From Verrucomicrobiota bacterium (GTDB taxonomy: Bacteria; Verrucomicrobiota; Kiritimatiellia; CAIQIC01; JAGNIJ01), in NCBI GenBank assembly GCA_022710725.1, contig JAKLGK010000005.1:62001-126000 (forward strand): a stretch of DNA of 64,000 bases, written 5' to 3'. A program made the translations under genes and the position numbers. Shown piece after piece: positions 32,208 to 41,100 of the stretch (positions are counted from its first letter, which is position 1; each line of letters begins with the position of its first letter). Below the pieces are notes generated by a model, which was not told the origin of the DNA, did not search any database, and was given only the letters and a program-made list of their open reading frames with translations.

Positions 32208-34205
32208 CTAGTTCACCGTGGTCACCATGGAGGACGCCGTGAAGGTCCTGGTGGTCGTGCCGCCCGAGACTGTTCCGCCGGTGTACAGGCCGTGGAATTC
32301 CGTGCCGCCGGCGACGGAAACCCCCGTGACGATGGTGTAGGTCGTGTTCGTGATCGCCGGCGTGCTGAAGAGCAGCTTCATGCCGCCGCCCCCGGGCCCG
32401 CCGCCGCCGCCCGTGTGGGAGCGCGGCAGCCGATACACGATGATGTTCGTGCTGGCCGACTTGACCTGGATCACCGTGCCCGACGTCGCCGTTGTGGTCG
32501 AGTACAACACCGACCGCTGGGTGCTGCTCCCCGCCGTCGGCGTGCTGCTCCCGCCGCCCGTGCCGACCATGACGCCGCCGCCGATCGCGAAGGTGTACAT
32601 GTCGCAATCGAACCCCTCCTCGGGGGCCGTCGTGCCGGAGGAAACAATGGTCCCGCCGGTGTACTGCATTGGCCCGTTGCAATCGATGCCGTCGTTGCCG
32701 AGGCTGTAGCAGTAGATCCTGCCGCCGTTGATCGCGAGGTTGCTCGCGGCGTTGATGCAATCGTCGTACGCCGTGATTTCGATGTTCCCGCCGTTGACGG
32801 CCAACCGCGCCTTGCTCTCGAGCCCCTCGCCGCCGTCGTTCCTCGTGCTTGCGCGGATCGTCCCGCCGTTGACCGTGAGGTTGCCGCCCGCCTGGATCGC
32901 CTTGGGATTGGAGTAGTCCGATGCCGACACGGCCACCTTCTGGCCGCGCGTGGCCGCGGTGATGCACGGCGCGTTCGTCGTGCCCGCCACGCCGATGGTC
33001 ATCGCCCCCTCGCACGAGATCGCGTCGCCCGCGTTGCCCTGGCTCACCGCCGTGATGGTCCCGCCCAGGATGTCCAGGTTCCGGTCGGCCTTCAGGCCGT
33101 CCGCCGCGGCGACGTCCTTGACGCCCAGGTCGTTGGTGAAAACGGCGGAACAACCGCCGCTCGTGAGGATGTCCAGGACGCCGCCCTGGACGACGATGCT
33201 GCCGTCCGCCGAGATGCCCTTGCCCGCCGTCCCGACGTGCGAGATGGTGATCGTCCCCGCGTTGATCGTGATGTTGGTGTCGCCCTTGATCGCCGTGCAG
33301 TAGGAGGGATCGCCGTAGTTGTTGGTGATCACCAGGTACATGTTGCCGGTCAGGACGAAGTTCATCGCCCCGCCGTTGAGGGTCATGGCCCCGGTGCTCT
33401 TGAAGCCCTTGGACTGCACGCCCTTGACCGTCACGTTCATCGCGCCGCCGTTGACGGTGAACGTGCCGTCGCACTTGATGCCCTTCGTGTCGTCGGCGAC
33501 GCTGGTGATGGCGATCGCGCCGCCGTTGATCTCGACGGTCCCCGCGTCGGCGTCGATCCCGTCGCTGGTCGCCGCGATCGTGAGCGTGCCCTGGTCCATC
33601 CGGAAGTAGCGGACCGCGTGGATCCCGTCCTTGACCGCCGAGGGGATGGCCACGTCGCCGCCCCTCATGCGGAAGTAGCCGGCGCTGTAGATGCCGTGCG
33701 ACTTCCGCCCCGTGACGGTCGCGCGGCCACGCCCGCTGACGATCATCGGGCCCGCGCTGTACAGCGAGCCCTGGCCGCTCTCCGTGTACACGGCGCTGTC
33801 GGCCAGCGCGTTGTCCGTGCCGTCCGCGAGGACCACGAAACAGCGGTTGGTGGACTGCACATTGATGGCCGGCCCGTTCGTGCAGGTCAGCGCGACGCCG
33901 TTGAGCGTCACCTTCGAGGCCGGGGCGCCCTGGATCTTCAGGTAGCCCCCCGTGGCCGCGCCCGACAGGATGTACTCGACGCCCGCGATTGTCGAGGTGG
34001 CGGTGATCATGGCGCCGTTCTGCGTGATCGTCACGCCCGCGCCGGCGTGGTTGACCAGCGTCGCCGACGCCCCGGCGTAGGCGATCGTGACGGTGGTCGT
34101 GAAGCCCGCGTTCTCCACGTAGTCCGCATCCGCCGCCCAGGCGCCCGCGGGAAGAAGGGCCGTCCCCGCGAGTGCGGCCAGGATGAATTTCGCCCGCGTG
34201 TGCAT
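32208..34205 (-). CDS. Secreted Cthe_2159-type carbohydrate-binding beta-helix protein
   Basis: A 665-residue protein with signal peptide (FILAALAGTALLPAGAWA). The body is made of repeated turns such as GISADGSIVVQGGVLDI, GIDADAGTVEINGGAIAI and SKARLAVNGGNIEITAYDDCI, the pattern of the Cthe_2159 family (DUF4353), right-handed beta-helix proteins that bind acidic polysaccharides with calcium. A Gly-rich linker (HTGGGGGPGGGGM) leads to a short C-terminal beta domain. ATG 34205 is chosen over an upstream ATG at 34232 because of the signal peptide. First gene of an operon with an LRR protein, a regulator and its kinase. Confidence 0.85.
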   Translation of the reverse strand: MHTRAKFILAALAGTALLPAGAWAADADYVENAGFTTTVTIAYAGASATLVNHAGAGVTITQNGAMITATSTIAGVEYILSGAATGGYLKIQGAPASKVTLNGVALTCTNGPAINVQSTNRCFVVLADGTDNALADSAVYTESGQGSLYSAGPMIVSGRGRATVTGRKSHGIYSAGYFRMRGGDVAIPSAVKDGIHAVRYFRMDQGTLTIAATSDGIDADAGTVEINGGAIAITSVADDTKGIKCDGTFTVNGGAMNVTVKGVQSKGFKSTGAMTLNGGAMNFVLTGNMYLVITNNYGDPSYCTAIKGDTNITINAGTITISHVGTAGKGISADGSIVVQGGVLDILTSGGCSAVFTNDLGVKDVAAADGLKADRNLDILGGTITAVSQGNAGDAISCEGAMTIGVAGTTNAPCITAATRGQKVAVSASDYSNPKAIQAGGNLTVNGGTIRASTRNDGGEGLESKARLAVNGGNIEITAYDDCINAASNLAINGGRIYCYSLGNDGIDCNGPMQYTGGTIVSSGTTAPEEGFDCDMYTFAIGGGVMVGTGGGSSTPTAGSSTQRSVLYSTTTATSGTVIQVKSASTNIIVYRLPRSHTGGGGGPGGGGMKLLFSTPAITNTTYTIVTGVSVAGGTEFHGLYTGGTVSGGTTTRTFTASSMVTTVN

Positions 34206-34227
34206 CGCTTTGCTCCGTTTTCCCGTG

Positions 34228-34261
34228 ATCATACCCGGGGCCGGGTTAAGAACCGGTTAAG
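34228..34261 (-). promoter_or_regulatory. PmrA/QseB-type box and -10 of the surface-protein/two-component operon
   Basis: On the minus strand CTTAAC-CGGTT-CTTAAC (34245-34261) is a direct repeat with an 11-bp period, matching the PmrA/QseB-type box CTTAA-N6-CTTAA. It covers the place of the -35 element; TATGAT (34228-34233) is 11 nt downstream as the -10, and the expected start is about 16 nt before ATG 34205. Such an arrangement is usual for promoters activated by OmpR-family regulators, and one is encoded in this operon. Confidence 0.6.
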
Positions 34262-34267
34262 AAACGG

Positions 34268-34290
34268 AAAAAGCCTTTCCGCCGCGGCGG
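34268..34290 (-). terminator. Possible terminator after the aminotransferase gene
   Basis: Minus strand: the perfect palindrome CCGCCGCGGCGG (34279-34290) is followed by AAAGGC and a run of five T (about 34268-34272). It sits between the aminotransferase stop and the next operon's promoter, where a terminator is expected. Confidence 0.35.
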
Positions 34291-34325
34291 GCGGCACGCG
34301 CAGATGCGGGCCCCTCCGGCGTCGG

Positions 34326-35516
34326 TCAGCCTTTTTTCAGGCTCTGCACGAACCGGGCCATGCGCCGCATGGCCTCCTGGATGTTCTCCATGGAGGTCGC
34401 GTACGCGCAGCGCACGAAGCCCTCGCCGCACGCGCCGAACGCGGTGCCCGGCACGACGGCGACTTTCTCGCGGTCGAGGAACTTCAGGGCGAAATCCTTC
34501 GACGCAATGCCCAGGTGCCCGATGTACGGGAACGCGTAGAAGGCGCCCGCGGGCGTCGTGCACGGCAGGCCCATCTCCTCGAAGCTCTTCACCAGGTAGT
34601 TGCGGCGGCGCCGGTACTCGGCGGTCATCTCCACGACGGCCGTCTGCGGCTTGGTCAGGGCCTCGATGGCCGCCTTCTGGCTCATGGTCGGCGCGCACAG
34701 CATCGTGTACTGGTGCACCTTCATCATGGCCTCGGTCAGCTCCGGCGGCGCGCAGGCGTAGCCCAGCCGGAAGCCCGTCATGGCCCAGGCCTTCGAGAAC
34801 CCGTGCAGGAAGATCGTCCGCTCCTTCATCCCGGGCAGCGAGGCGATGCTCGTGTGCTCGCCGTCGTAGGTCAGCTCGGCGTAGATCTCGTCCGTGATCA
34901 CCAGCAGGTTGCGCTCGCGCGCGAACGCGGCGATCTCGACGAGGTCCTCTTTCCGGAGGATCGCGCCCGTCGGGTTGTTCGGGAAATTGAGCAGCAGGAC
35001 CTTCGTCCGCGGCGTGGCCTTCGCCTCCAGCATCGCGCGGGTCAGCCGGAACTGGTTGTCGCGCTTCGTCTCGACCGTGACGGGCGTCCCGTGCGCGAGG
35101 ATCACGTCCGACCGGTACGAGACGTAGCACGGCTCGTGGTAGAGCACCTCGTCGCCCGGGTTCAGCGTCGCGCGCAGGGCGAGGTCGAGGGCCTCGCTGA
35201 CGCCGACGGTGATCAGGATCTCGGTCTCCGGCTTGTACGACGCGCGGAAGGCCTTCTCGACGTACTTCGAGATGGCCCGGCGCAGCTCGAGCAGGCCCAT
35301 GTTGGACGTGTAGTGCGTCGCGCCGCGCTCGAGGGCGAACACGGTGTACTCGCGGACGTGCCAGGGCGTGTCGAAATCCGGCTCGCCGATGCCCAGGCTG
35401 ATGATGTCCTTCATCGTGCTGACGATGTCGAAGAAATCGCGGATGCCCGAGCGGGGCATGTCCACGATGTGCCCGGCTATGAAATCACGGGGAGACTTGG
35501 AGTCGTTCGTCGGCAT
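34326..35516 (-). CDS. Class I/II pyridoxal-phosphate aminotransferase
   Basis: A 396-residue fold type I aminotransferase. The PLP lysine lies in HGFSKAWAMTGFRLGY; ISLGIGEPDFDTP, the glycine-rich VSEALDLALRA and NFPNNPTG are the standard substrate- and cofactor-binding segments. It could be an aspartate/aromatic or a MalY/PatA-like enzyme; the donor cannot be told by sight. Its start overlaps the end of the Lrp-type regulator gene by 32 nt, so the pair is cotranscribed. Lrp-type proteins often sense the amino acid their neighbour uses. A possible terminator lies after the stop. Confidence 0.9.
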   Translation of the reverse strand: MPTNDSKSPRDFIAGHIVDMPRSGIRDFFDIVSTMKDIISLGIGEPDFDTPWHVREYTVFALERGATHYTSNMGLLELRRAISKYVEKAFRASYKPETEILITVGVSEALDLALRATLNPGDEVLYHEPCYVSYRSDVILAHGTPVTVETKRDNQFRLTRAMLEAKATPRTKVLLLNFPNNPTGAILRKEDLVEIAAFARERNLLVITDEIYAELTYDGEHTSIASLPGMKERTIFLHGFSKAWAMTGFRLGYACAPPELTEAMMKVHQYTMLCAPTMSQKAAIEALTKPQTAVVEMTAEYRRRRNYLVKSFEEMGLPCTTPAGAFYAFPYIGHLGIASKDFALKFLDREKVAVVPGTAFGACGEGFVRCAYATSMENIQEAMRRMARFVQSLKKG

Positions 35517-35964
35517 CCTGGGTCTCCATGAGCACCCCGTGGTGCTTGTAGGTCTTGAGCATGAAATGGGTCGCGGTGGACACCACGCCGTCCAGCGTCG
35601 CCAGTTTCTCGCTGACGAAGAAGGCCACTTCCTTGAGGTCCTTCCCGGCCACGAAGAGCAGCAGGTCGTACGCGCCGGACATCAGGTACAACGACTGCAC
35701 CTCGGGGTAGCGGCTGATCCGCGAGGCGATGCGGTCGAACCCGCCCTCGCGCTCCGGCGTGACCTTGACCTCGATGACCGCGGTGACATGGGAAATGTCG
35801 AGCTGGTCCACGTTCAGGATGGCCTGGTAGCCGCGGATGATGCCCTGCTTCTCGTAGTCCGCGATCCGCGCCTTCACCGCATCCACGGAGAGGTTCAGCA
35901 TCCGCGCGATGGTCTCCGGCTTCTCCAGCGCGTTGTTCTTCAAAATCGTCAGTAATTCGTCCAT
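35485..35964 (-). CDS. Lrp/AsnC-family transcriptional regulator
   Basis: A 159-residue protein. The N-terminal helix-turn-helix reads ETIARMLNLSVDAVKARIADYEKQGIIRGYQAIL, and the C-terminal half is a RAM/AsnC ligand-binding domain (VIEVKVTPEREGGFDRIA, YLMSGAYDLLLFVAGKD). Such proteins are multimeric and respond to amino acids. The gene overlaps the downstream aminotransferase, which makes an amino-acid-responsive regulation of that gene plausible. ATG 35964 is used; a longer reading upstream has no protein-like content. Confidence 0.92.
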   Translation of the reverse strand: MDELLTILKNNALEKPETIARMLNLSVDAVKARIADYEKQGIIRGYQAILNVDQLDISHVTAVIEVKVTPEREGGFDRIASRISRYPEVQSLYLMSGAYDLLLFVAGKDLKEVAFFVSEKLATLDGVVSTATHFMLKTYKHHGVLMETQDADERLQVSP

Positions 35965-36043
35965 AAACGCCTCGCTTCTTAAGCCGCACGTGATAGCCGA
36001 CGCGCCGCCCCGCGTCGAGCGAATTATGGGGAATGCGGCCGGC

Positions 36044-37180
36044 TCAATGATACTGCCGCTGCTTCCATGTGATACCGCGGCCGGCATAGTGCCGCGCGGC
36101 GGACCACGTGGCGGCAAGGCAGTAAACCAGCGCGGCGGGCGGGAGCAGCAGCCCGCAGGCCCGCGGCAGGCGCAGGATCTGCAGGATCTTGCGGAGCGCG
36201 ACCGGCATGACCGCGATGAGCAGCAGCCCGGCCGCGGCCGAAGGCCAGCCACCGGCCAGCGCCAGCCACGGGACCCACGCGCCGGCGAACGCCGCCGCCC
36301 ACGCGAGCAGCAGTCGGCCCGGCCGGTACTCCATCATCGGGTAGCTCAACCGGACCAGGCCCGCCCACAGGTCGCGGAACGTGTCGTACATGCGCGTGCT
36401 CAAAAAGTCGTGCGTCCAGAAGAGCCGCAGCGCGAACCCGCCACGCTTGAAGTTCTGCGCCAGGGCCATGTCTTCGATGAGGCAGCCGGCGACGGCGCGA
36501 TGCCCGCCGGCGGCTTCGTAGGCGACGCGCCGCGCGAGGATGAATGCCCCGGAGAGCCGCGAGCCCGCGCTCCCGGGCCGGTTGGCCCGGTCCATCGGCT
36601 CAATCAGCGCGCTCAACGTCGCGAACAGGGGCATGATGGTTTTTTCCCAGATCGTCCGGCACTCGATCGCCGGCAGCACGCTTAACGCGTCCGCGCGGCC
36701 GGCCTGCGCGGCGGCCATCGCCTGCTTCAGGGCGGCCGGATGCAGCACTACGTCGGCGTCCAGGAACAGGAGCCAATCATGCTGGGCCGCCGCCGCGCCC
36801 TGGACGAGCGCCCAATTTTTACCGACCCAGCCGCCGTCCGGCCGGTCGGCGCCGCGGATCAGCCGAAAGGCCGCCAACTCCCGGCCCGCCGCCTCGGCAA
36901 TCCGGACCGTGTCGTCGGCGGACTGGTCATCCGCCACGATGACTTCGAAGGCCGGGTAGTCCTGCCGCCCGAGCGCCCGCAGCGTGGCGGCGATGTCGCG
37001 CTCCTCGTTCCGGGCCGGGATGACGACCGACACCGGCGGCCAGCCGTCGGGCGGCGCCGGCAGGGGCGTCGAGGAATCCAGCGGTGGGAATCGCGTTTCG
37101 AGATAGCGGAGGCGCGCGAAGATCACGGCCCAGAGAAGGGCCGAAACCACGAGCATAACCGCCACGACGATCGCTCCCAT
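36044..37180 (-). CDS. Membrane glycosyltransferase, family 2 (HpnB-like)
   Basis: An N-terminal transmembrane segment (IVVAVMLVVSALLWAVIFA) is followed by a GT2 domain: VSVVIPARNEERDI, DDQSADDT, and the metal/sugar-nucleotide motif LFLDADVVL. A C-terminal membrane portion with two or three helices follows (LLLAWAAAFAGAWVPWLALAG, LLLIAVMPVALR). Such proteins resemble HpnB and related hopanoid or carotenoid glycosyltransferases and polyprenol-linked transferases; the acceptor is unknown. ATG 37180 (MGAIVVAV) is preferred to 37198. A weak -10-like box (TAAATA on the minus strand, 37189-37194) lies 8 nt upstream. Confidence 0.85.
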   Translation of the reverse strand: MGAIVVAVMLVVSALLWAVIFARLRYLETRFPPLDSSTPLPAPPDGWPPVSVVIPARNEERDIAATLRALGRQDYPAFEVIVADDQSADDTVRIAEAAGRELAAFRLIRGADRPDGGWVGKNWALVQGAAAAQHDWLLFLDADVVLHPAALKQAMAAAQAGRADALSVLPAIECRTIWEKTIMPLFATLSALIEPMDRANRPGSAGSRLSGAFILARRVAYEAAGGHRAVAGCLIEDMALAQNFKRGGFALRLFWTHDFLSTRMYDTFRDLWAGLVRLSYPMMEYRPGRLLLAWAAAFAGAWVPWLALAGGWPSAAAGLLLIAVMPVALRKILQILRLPRACGLLLPPAALVYCLAATWSAARHYAGRGITWKQRQYH

Positions 37181-37312
37181 GCAGCGGTTATTTACCACGG
37201 ATTACGCGGATTGCACGGATATCCTGTACTCCCCATCCGCGTCATCCGTGAAATCCGCGACGGATGGAGTCATGGAGGGCGGAGCTCTGCGACGCCGGAG
37301 ACGATCGGAAGG

Positions 37313-37341
37313 TTGTCATCCGCGGGGTCACTGGCTATTCT
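37313..37341 (+). promoter_or_regulatory. Promoter of trmJ, leaderless type
   Basis: TTGTCA (37313-37318), a 17-nt spacer and TATTCT (37336-37341). The ATG at 37351 follows the -10 box by only 9 nt, so the mRNA should start at or one base before the initiation codon. Confidence 0.55.
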
Positions 37342-37350
37342 GCCGACGCC

Positions 37351-38097
37351 ATGTCCTTGGACAACATACGCGTCGTCCTGGTCAGCCCGATCTACGGCGG
37401 GAACGTCGGCTCGGTCTGCCGCGCCATGAAGAACATGGGGCTGAAACACCTCGCCATCGCCGCGCCGCGCGGGCCGCTCGACGACCTCGAGTCGCGCAAG
37501 ATGGCGCTCCACGCCGACGACATCCTGGAGAACCGACAGGAATATCCGACGCTGGCCGAGGCCGTTTCGGACTGCGGCTTGGTCGCCGGCTGCACCGCGC
37601 GGCCGGGCCTCTACCGCTCCCACGCCAAATCGCCGCGCGAGTGGGCCCCGCACCTGGTCCAGGCCGCGAAGAAATCCAAGGTGGCCCTGGTATTCGGCAC
37701 CGAGACCGACGGGCTGTCCAACGAGGAACTCGCCTGCTGCACCCAGGTCATCCGTATCCCGTCCTCGCCCGAGTACCCCTCGCTCAACCTTGCCCAGGCG
37801 GTCCTGATCTGCTGCTACGAAATCTTCCTGGCGTCCGGGACCTTCGAGCTGCCGGGCGAGTTCTCGCCCGAGGCCAGCGGCGCGATGCGGGAGCAGATGT
37901 TCGCCATGTGGCGCGAGGCGCTCCTCTCCGTCGGCTTCATGAAGGGCGACAAGGCGGACCACATGATGATGGGCCTCCGCCGCATCCTCTCCCGCGGCAC
38001 CCTGACCGTGAAGGACATCCGCATCCTCATCGGCATGGCCCGCCAGGTCCGTTGGGCGGGGAGCCAGTTGTCGCAACCTGGCGATGCGGAGAAATAA
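37351..38097 (+). CDS. trmJ: TrmJ-like tRNA/rRNA 2'-O-methyltransferase
   Basis: SPOUT-class methyltransferase, probably modifying ribose 32 of tRNAs. The knot motifs are seen as NIRVVLVSPIYGGNVGSVCRAMKNMG, ALVFGTETDGLSNEEL and IPSSPEYPSLNLAQAV. The C-terminal extension (MMMGLRRILSRGTLTVKDIRILIGMARQ) fits TrmJ. The 248-residue length is normal. ATG 37351 follows a good promoter almost directly. The last 30 bp of strong interest, 38037-38066 in the C-terminal coding part, recur exactly at 42679-42708 beyond the M36 gene. Specificity for tRNA is inferred from family resemblance. Confidence 0.88.
   Translation: MSLDNIRVVLVSPIYGGNVGSVCRAMKNMGLKHLAIAAPRGPLDDLESRKMALHADDILENRQEYPTLAEAVSDCGLVAGCTARPGLYRSHAKSPREWAPHLVQAAKKSKVALVFGTETDGLSNEELACCTQVIRIPSSPEYPSLNLAQAVLICCYEIFLASGTFELPGEFSPEASGAMREQMFAMWREALLSVGFMKGDKADHMMMGLRRILSRGTLTVKDIRILIGMARQVRWAGSQLSQPGDAEK
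38037..38066 (+). repeat. 30-bp direct repeat, left copy (in trmJ 3' end)
   Basis: GGCCCGCCAGGTCC...GGAGCCA is identical to 42679-42708 in the same orientation. Here it encodes MARQVRWAGSQ of TrmJ. The two copies enclose the M36 protease gene. Confidence 0.85.
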
Positions 38098-38109
38098 TAT
38101 CCCGGCTTC

Positions 38110-38135
38110 GGCGCGCTGGGCCAGCGCGCCCTACC
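38110..38135. repeat. Palindromic repeat, half-element
   Basis: The 21-bp palindrome GGCGCGCTG-GGC-CAGCGCGCC is followed by CTACC. The same sequence occurs as the right half of the longer element at 41714-41767. It lies next to the M36 stop codon. Confidence 0.7.
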
Positions 38136-41100
38136 TTTGCGCACGGATACGCAATACGCCGGTCGTTGGATTCAGGCCGAAAATAACGACGGCGTTGGTG
38201 ATGGGCCGGGGCGGCGGGAAGGCTGCCAAGGTTTCCCATGTCCCAGTAGCAAAGATACTTTCCGTGAACTCCAGCATCTGCCACGCATTCGCCCCGCCTT
38301 TCCAATCTACCCGCTTCCCGCTCCAGAAATCGCCAAGGCTCAACAGACCCAGGAACGAGTCTCCGTTCAACGGATCGGTATCGGCAATGTATTCGTCGAG
38401 ATTGACCGCGTTGTCCCCGTCTGGGTCATCTCCCGCGTCATCATTAAACGGATTGAGTCCGCGATGCGCCTCCCATCCGTCGGCCATCCCATCGTTGTCC
38501 TGGTCTGGGTTCAAGGGATTCATCCCCAAGCCCACTTCGTATCCGTCATCCCCTTCATCGCCGTCGGTGTCCGGATTCAGAGGATCAGTCTGGATCATAT
38601 ATTCCTGGAAATCGGTCAGCCCATCGTTATCTGGATTGCCGGTTCCATCGCTGACCGCGATGCTGCCGAAGTAGTTGGCTTCCCAGTAATCAGACATATT
38701 GTCGCCATCCGTATCCGTAAATTCATCCGCGCCCATATCCACACGCGCACCGTATGGGCGCGATTCGCCATCCATGTCCGTATCTACACCAGCGTAGTCC
38801 GGCGAACCGGCGTCAATGCAGGGCGAACCGTGCAAGATATGGAAATCTCCCGCCGCTGCATTCGCAAACATCGTATCGGCATTGATCAGATGGTTGCTGG
38901 TGGTCAGGCTGCCGTAAATGTCGTCGATGTTGCAGTAACTTGCGTGGACTTCGGATTGGGCGCCACAATTTAGATCAGCTCCGTAGGCAGAATGATTAGA
39001 AACTATCACCGAATCGCAGATGGTCATAACGCTTGATTCCCCGCCGACCAAGATACCCCCACCACCATCTCTGTCTGGGTTAACCGGGGCAGAAACGAAG
39101 TTTCTCGAAAATGTACTTCTTTGAATAGTTCCGGAGGAGAAAGGCGCAATCCTGAGACCGCCTCCAGCTGTTTCACACTGGTTGACTGCAATTACAGACC
39201 CTGCCACTGTAATAGATGCGCCAAGTTCGATTTCGACCCCTCCCGAAAGGATGGAACTATTCCCCGCAAGCTGTGACTGTTCAAATTGCAGATGTGTCCC
39301 CTGTGATGCACCGAAGCCACCGCCACCAACCCGCGCCACATTGCTTCGAACATCCGTATCGAAAAACTCGACCGAAGAACCTAGCGAAGCATAGAATCCT
39401 CCCCCGAAAGCATTTGCCCCATTCATTGATGCGCAACTATGAATGGAAGACTGTATTATTGAGGCGAACGATTTTCGTATGTGGACTCCCCCTCCCCACT
39501 CTCCGCTGCCTCTTGTGATGGTCACTCCACTGATGGACAGATTCGCGCCATTGTCCAGCCTAATCCCTCGACGCTGATACTGCCCATCAATCATCGTCTC
39601 ATACCATTCCGTGTTCTGCTCCGAGAAGTCGGGGGCATAACTTCCGGTTATGGTAAGATCGTAATCGGCGCCGTCCAGATTCAGCACGGCCTCGGGATTA
39701 CTGCCGGTATATGTTCCCATCGCCACCAGAATTTCGTCACCCGTTGTCTTCGCCGCTTCCGCCGCTGCCTGCAACGACTTGAACGGCGCTTCGATGGTTC
39801 CCAACTCCTGCGTGGCTAAACTGTCAGCGTAAACGTAAATCCGCGAACGCGTGCGGAAGGTCATGTCCGTTGAGAGGCTTGTCAGGCCATTGGTCCCGAA
39901 TGCTTGGATCTGGAAGTGATACTCCGTTCCTTTGACCAGGTTGGTCAGATCGGCGGTATGGTTGGTTCCCATTGGGTGGCCGGACAGGGCCGTCATGCCG
40001 TAGTTCGTCGTCTCACCGTAAAAGACACAACCGGTCGAGGGAATGCCAGTGTTCCAGTGAACCCAGGCGTTGGTCTCGGTGATGTTCATCACCGCCACAT
40101 TGAGGATTTCCGGCGGATAGTCGTAGGGATTTCCGATGCGAACGACTACCGGCTTATCGAACCAGCCCTTATCACTGGTGATTCGCAAGGTAAACATTGC
40201 ATCCGTAAAGCCGGGGAAGTTGGTGGCGATTTCGAAGGAGAACGGCGCGGCGGATGTGACGGTCATTCCGGCGGTCACATCCGCGAAAGCGGCGTTGCTC
40301 ACGATCAGGGTGATATTGATAAGCGAGGTCGAGAGAAGGCCGGTCACGCCCGACAGGTCCAACTCATGGCTGGTCAGGCTGACGGCCATGTTTGCCGTTT
40401 CACCTGGTTCGATATAGCCATCTCCATCGCCGACGGCTTCGGTCACCGTTGTGGTCAATGCGAACGGCAGGTCGAAGGCTTCCTGAATACCTACGGTGGA
40501 TTGCGGCTCGGGCACGAAGGTCGAGTAGCCAAGACCACGCTTGACAAAGCCGCGCCAGAGCGCAATTGAATTCGAGCATCCGTTGTCCACGAGATCCGCT
40601 TGCAGGATGGCGTCCCGGGCCTGATCGAATCGGGGATTGTCCGGCGTCAGCTTGAGCCCATCCACCACCAGTTGTTCCATTAAGCCGCTGCCCGTGAACC
40701 CATATTCCTCAATCAGGTTGGCTCGGCATTCCCAGAGGGCCAGGCACCAGACTTCGCCAACGTTGTGGACCTGGTCGGCCTCCGGGGCGCCGAAGTAGGG
40801 ATTGCAGGGGATTCCAGGCGGGAAGCCGATTTGATTCGGATCGGTGTCCGCGAAGGTCTGCGGGGCCTTGGTCATGTCCGTGGAGTACGGGAACCGCCGA
40901 ATGCCGAAGTACAGATTGGAGGTCGGCGGGGAGTACATCGCGGCGTAGTCGCCGAAGGGATAGCAGGCCTCCGGCGGGTCGCTGGGCTCGCTCAAGAGGT
41001 TCAACGCGAAAAAATCGCTCCAGCCTTCCGCCATGCCCCGGGGCTGGACGATCGTCAGGCCGTACCCGTTGCCGATGATTCGGGAGGTCAAGCCGTGTGT

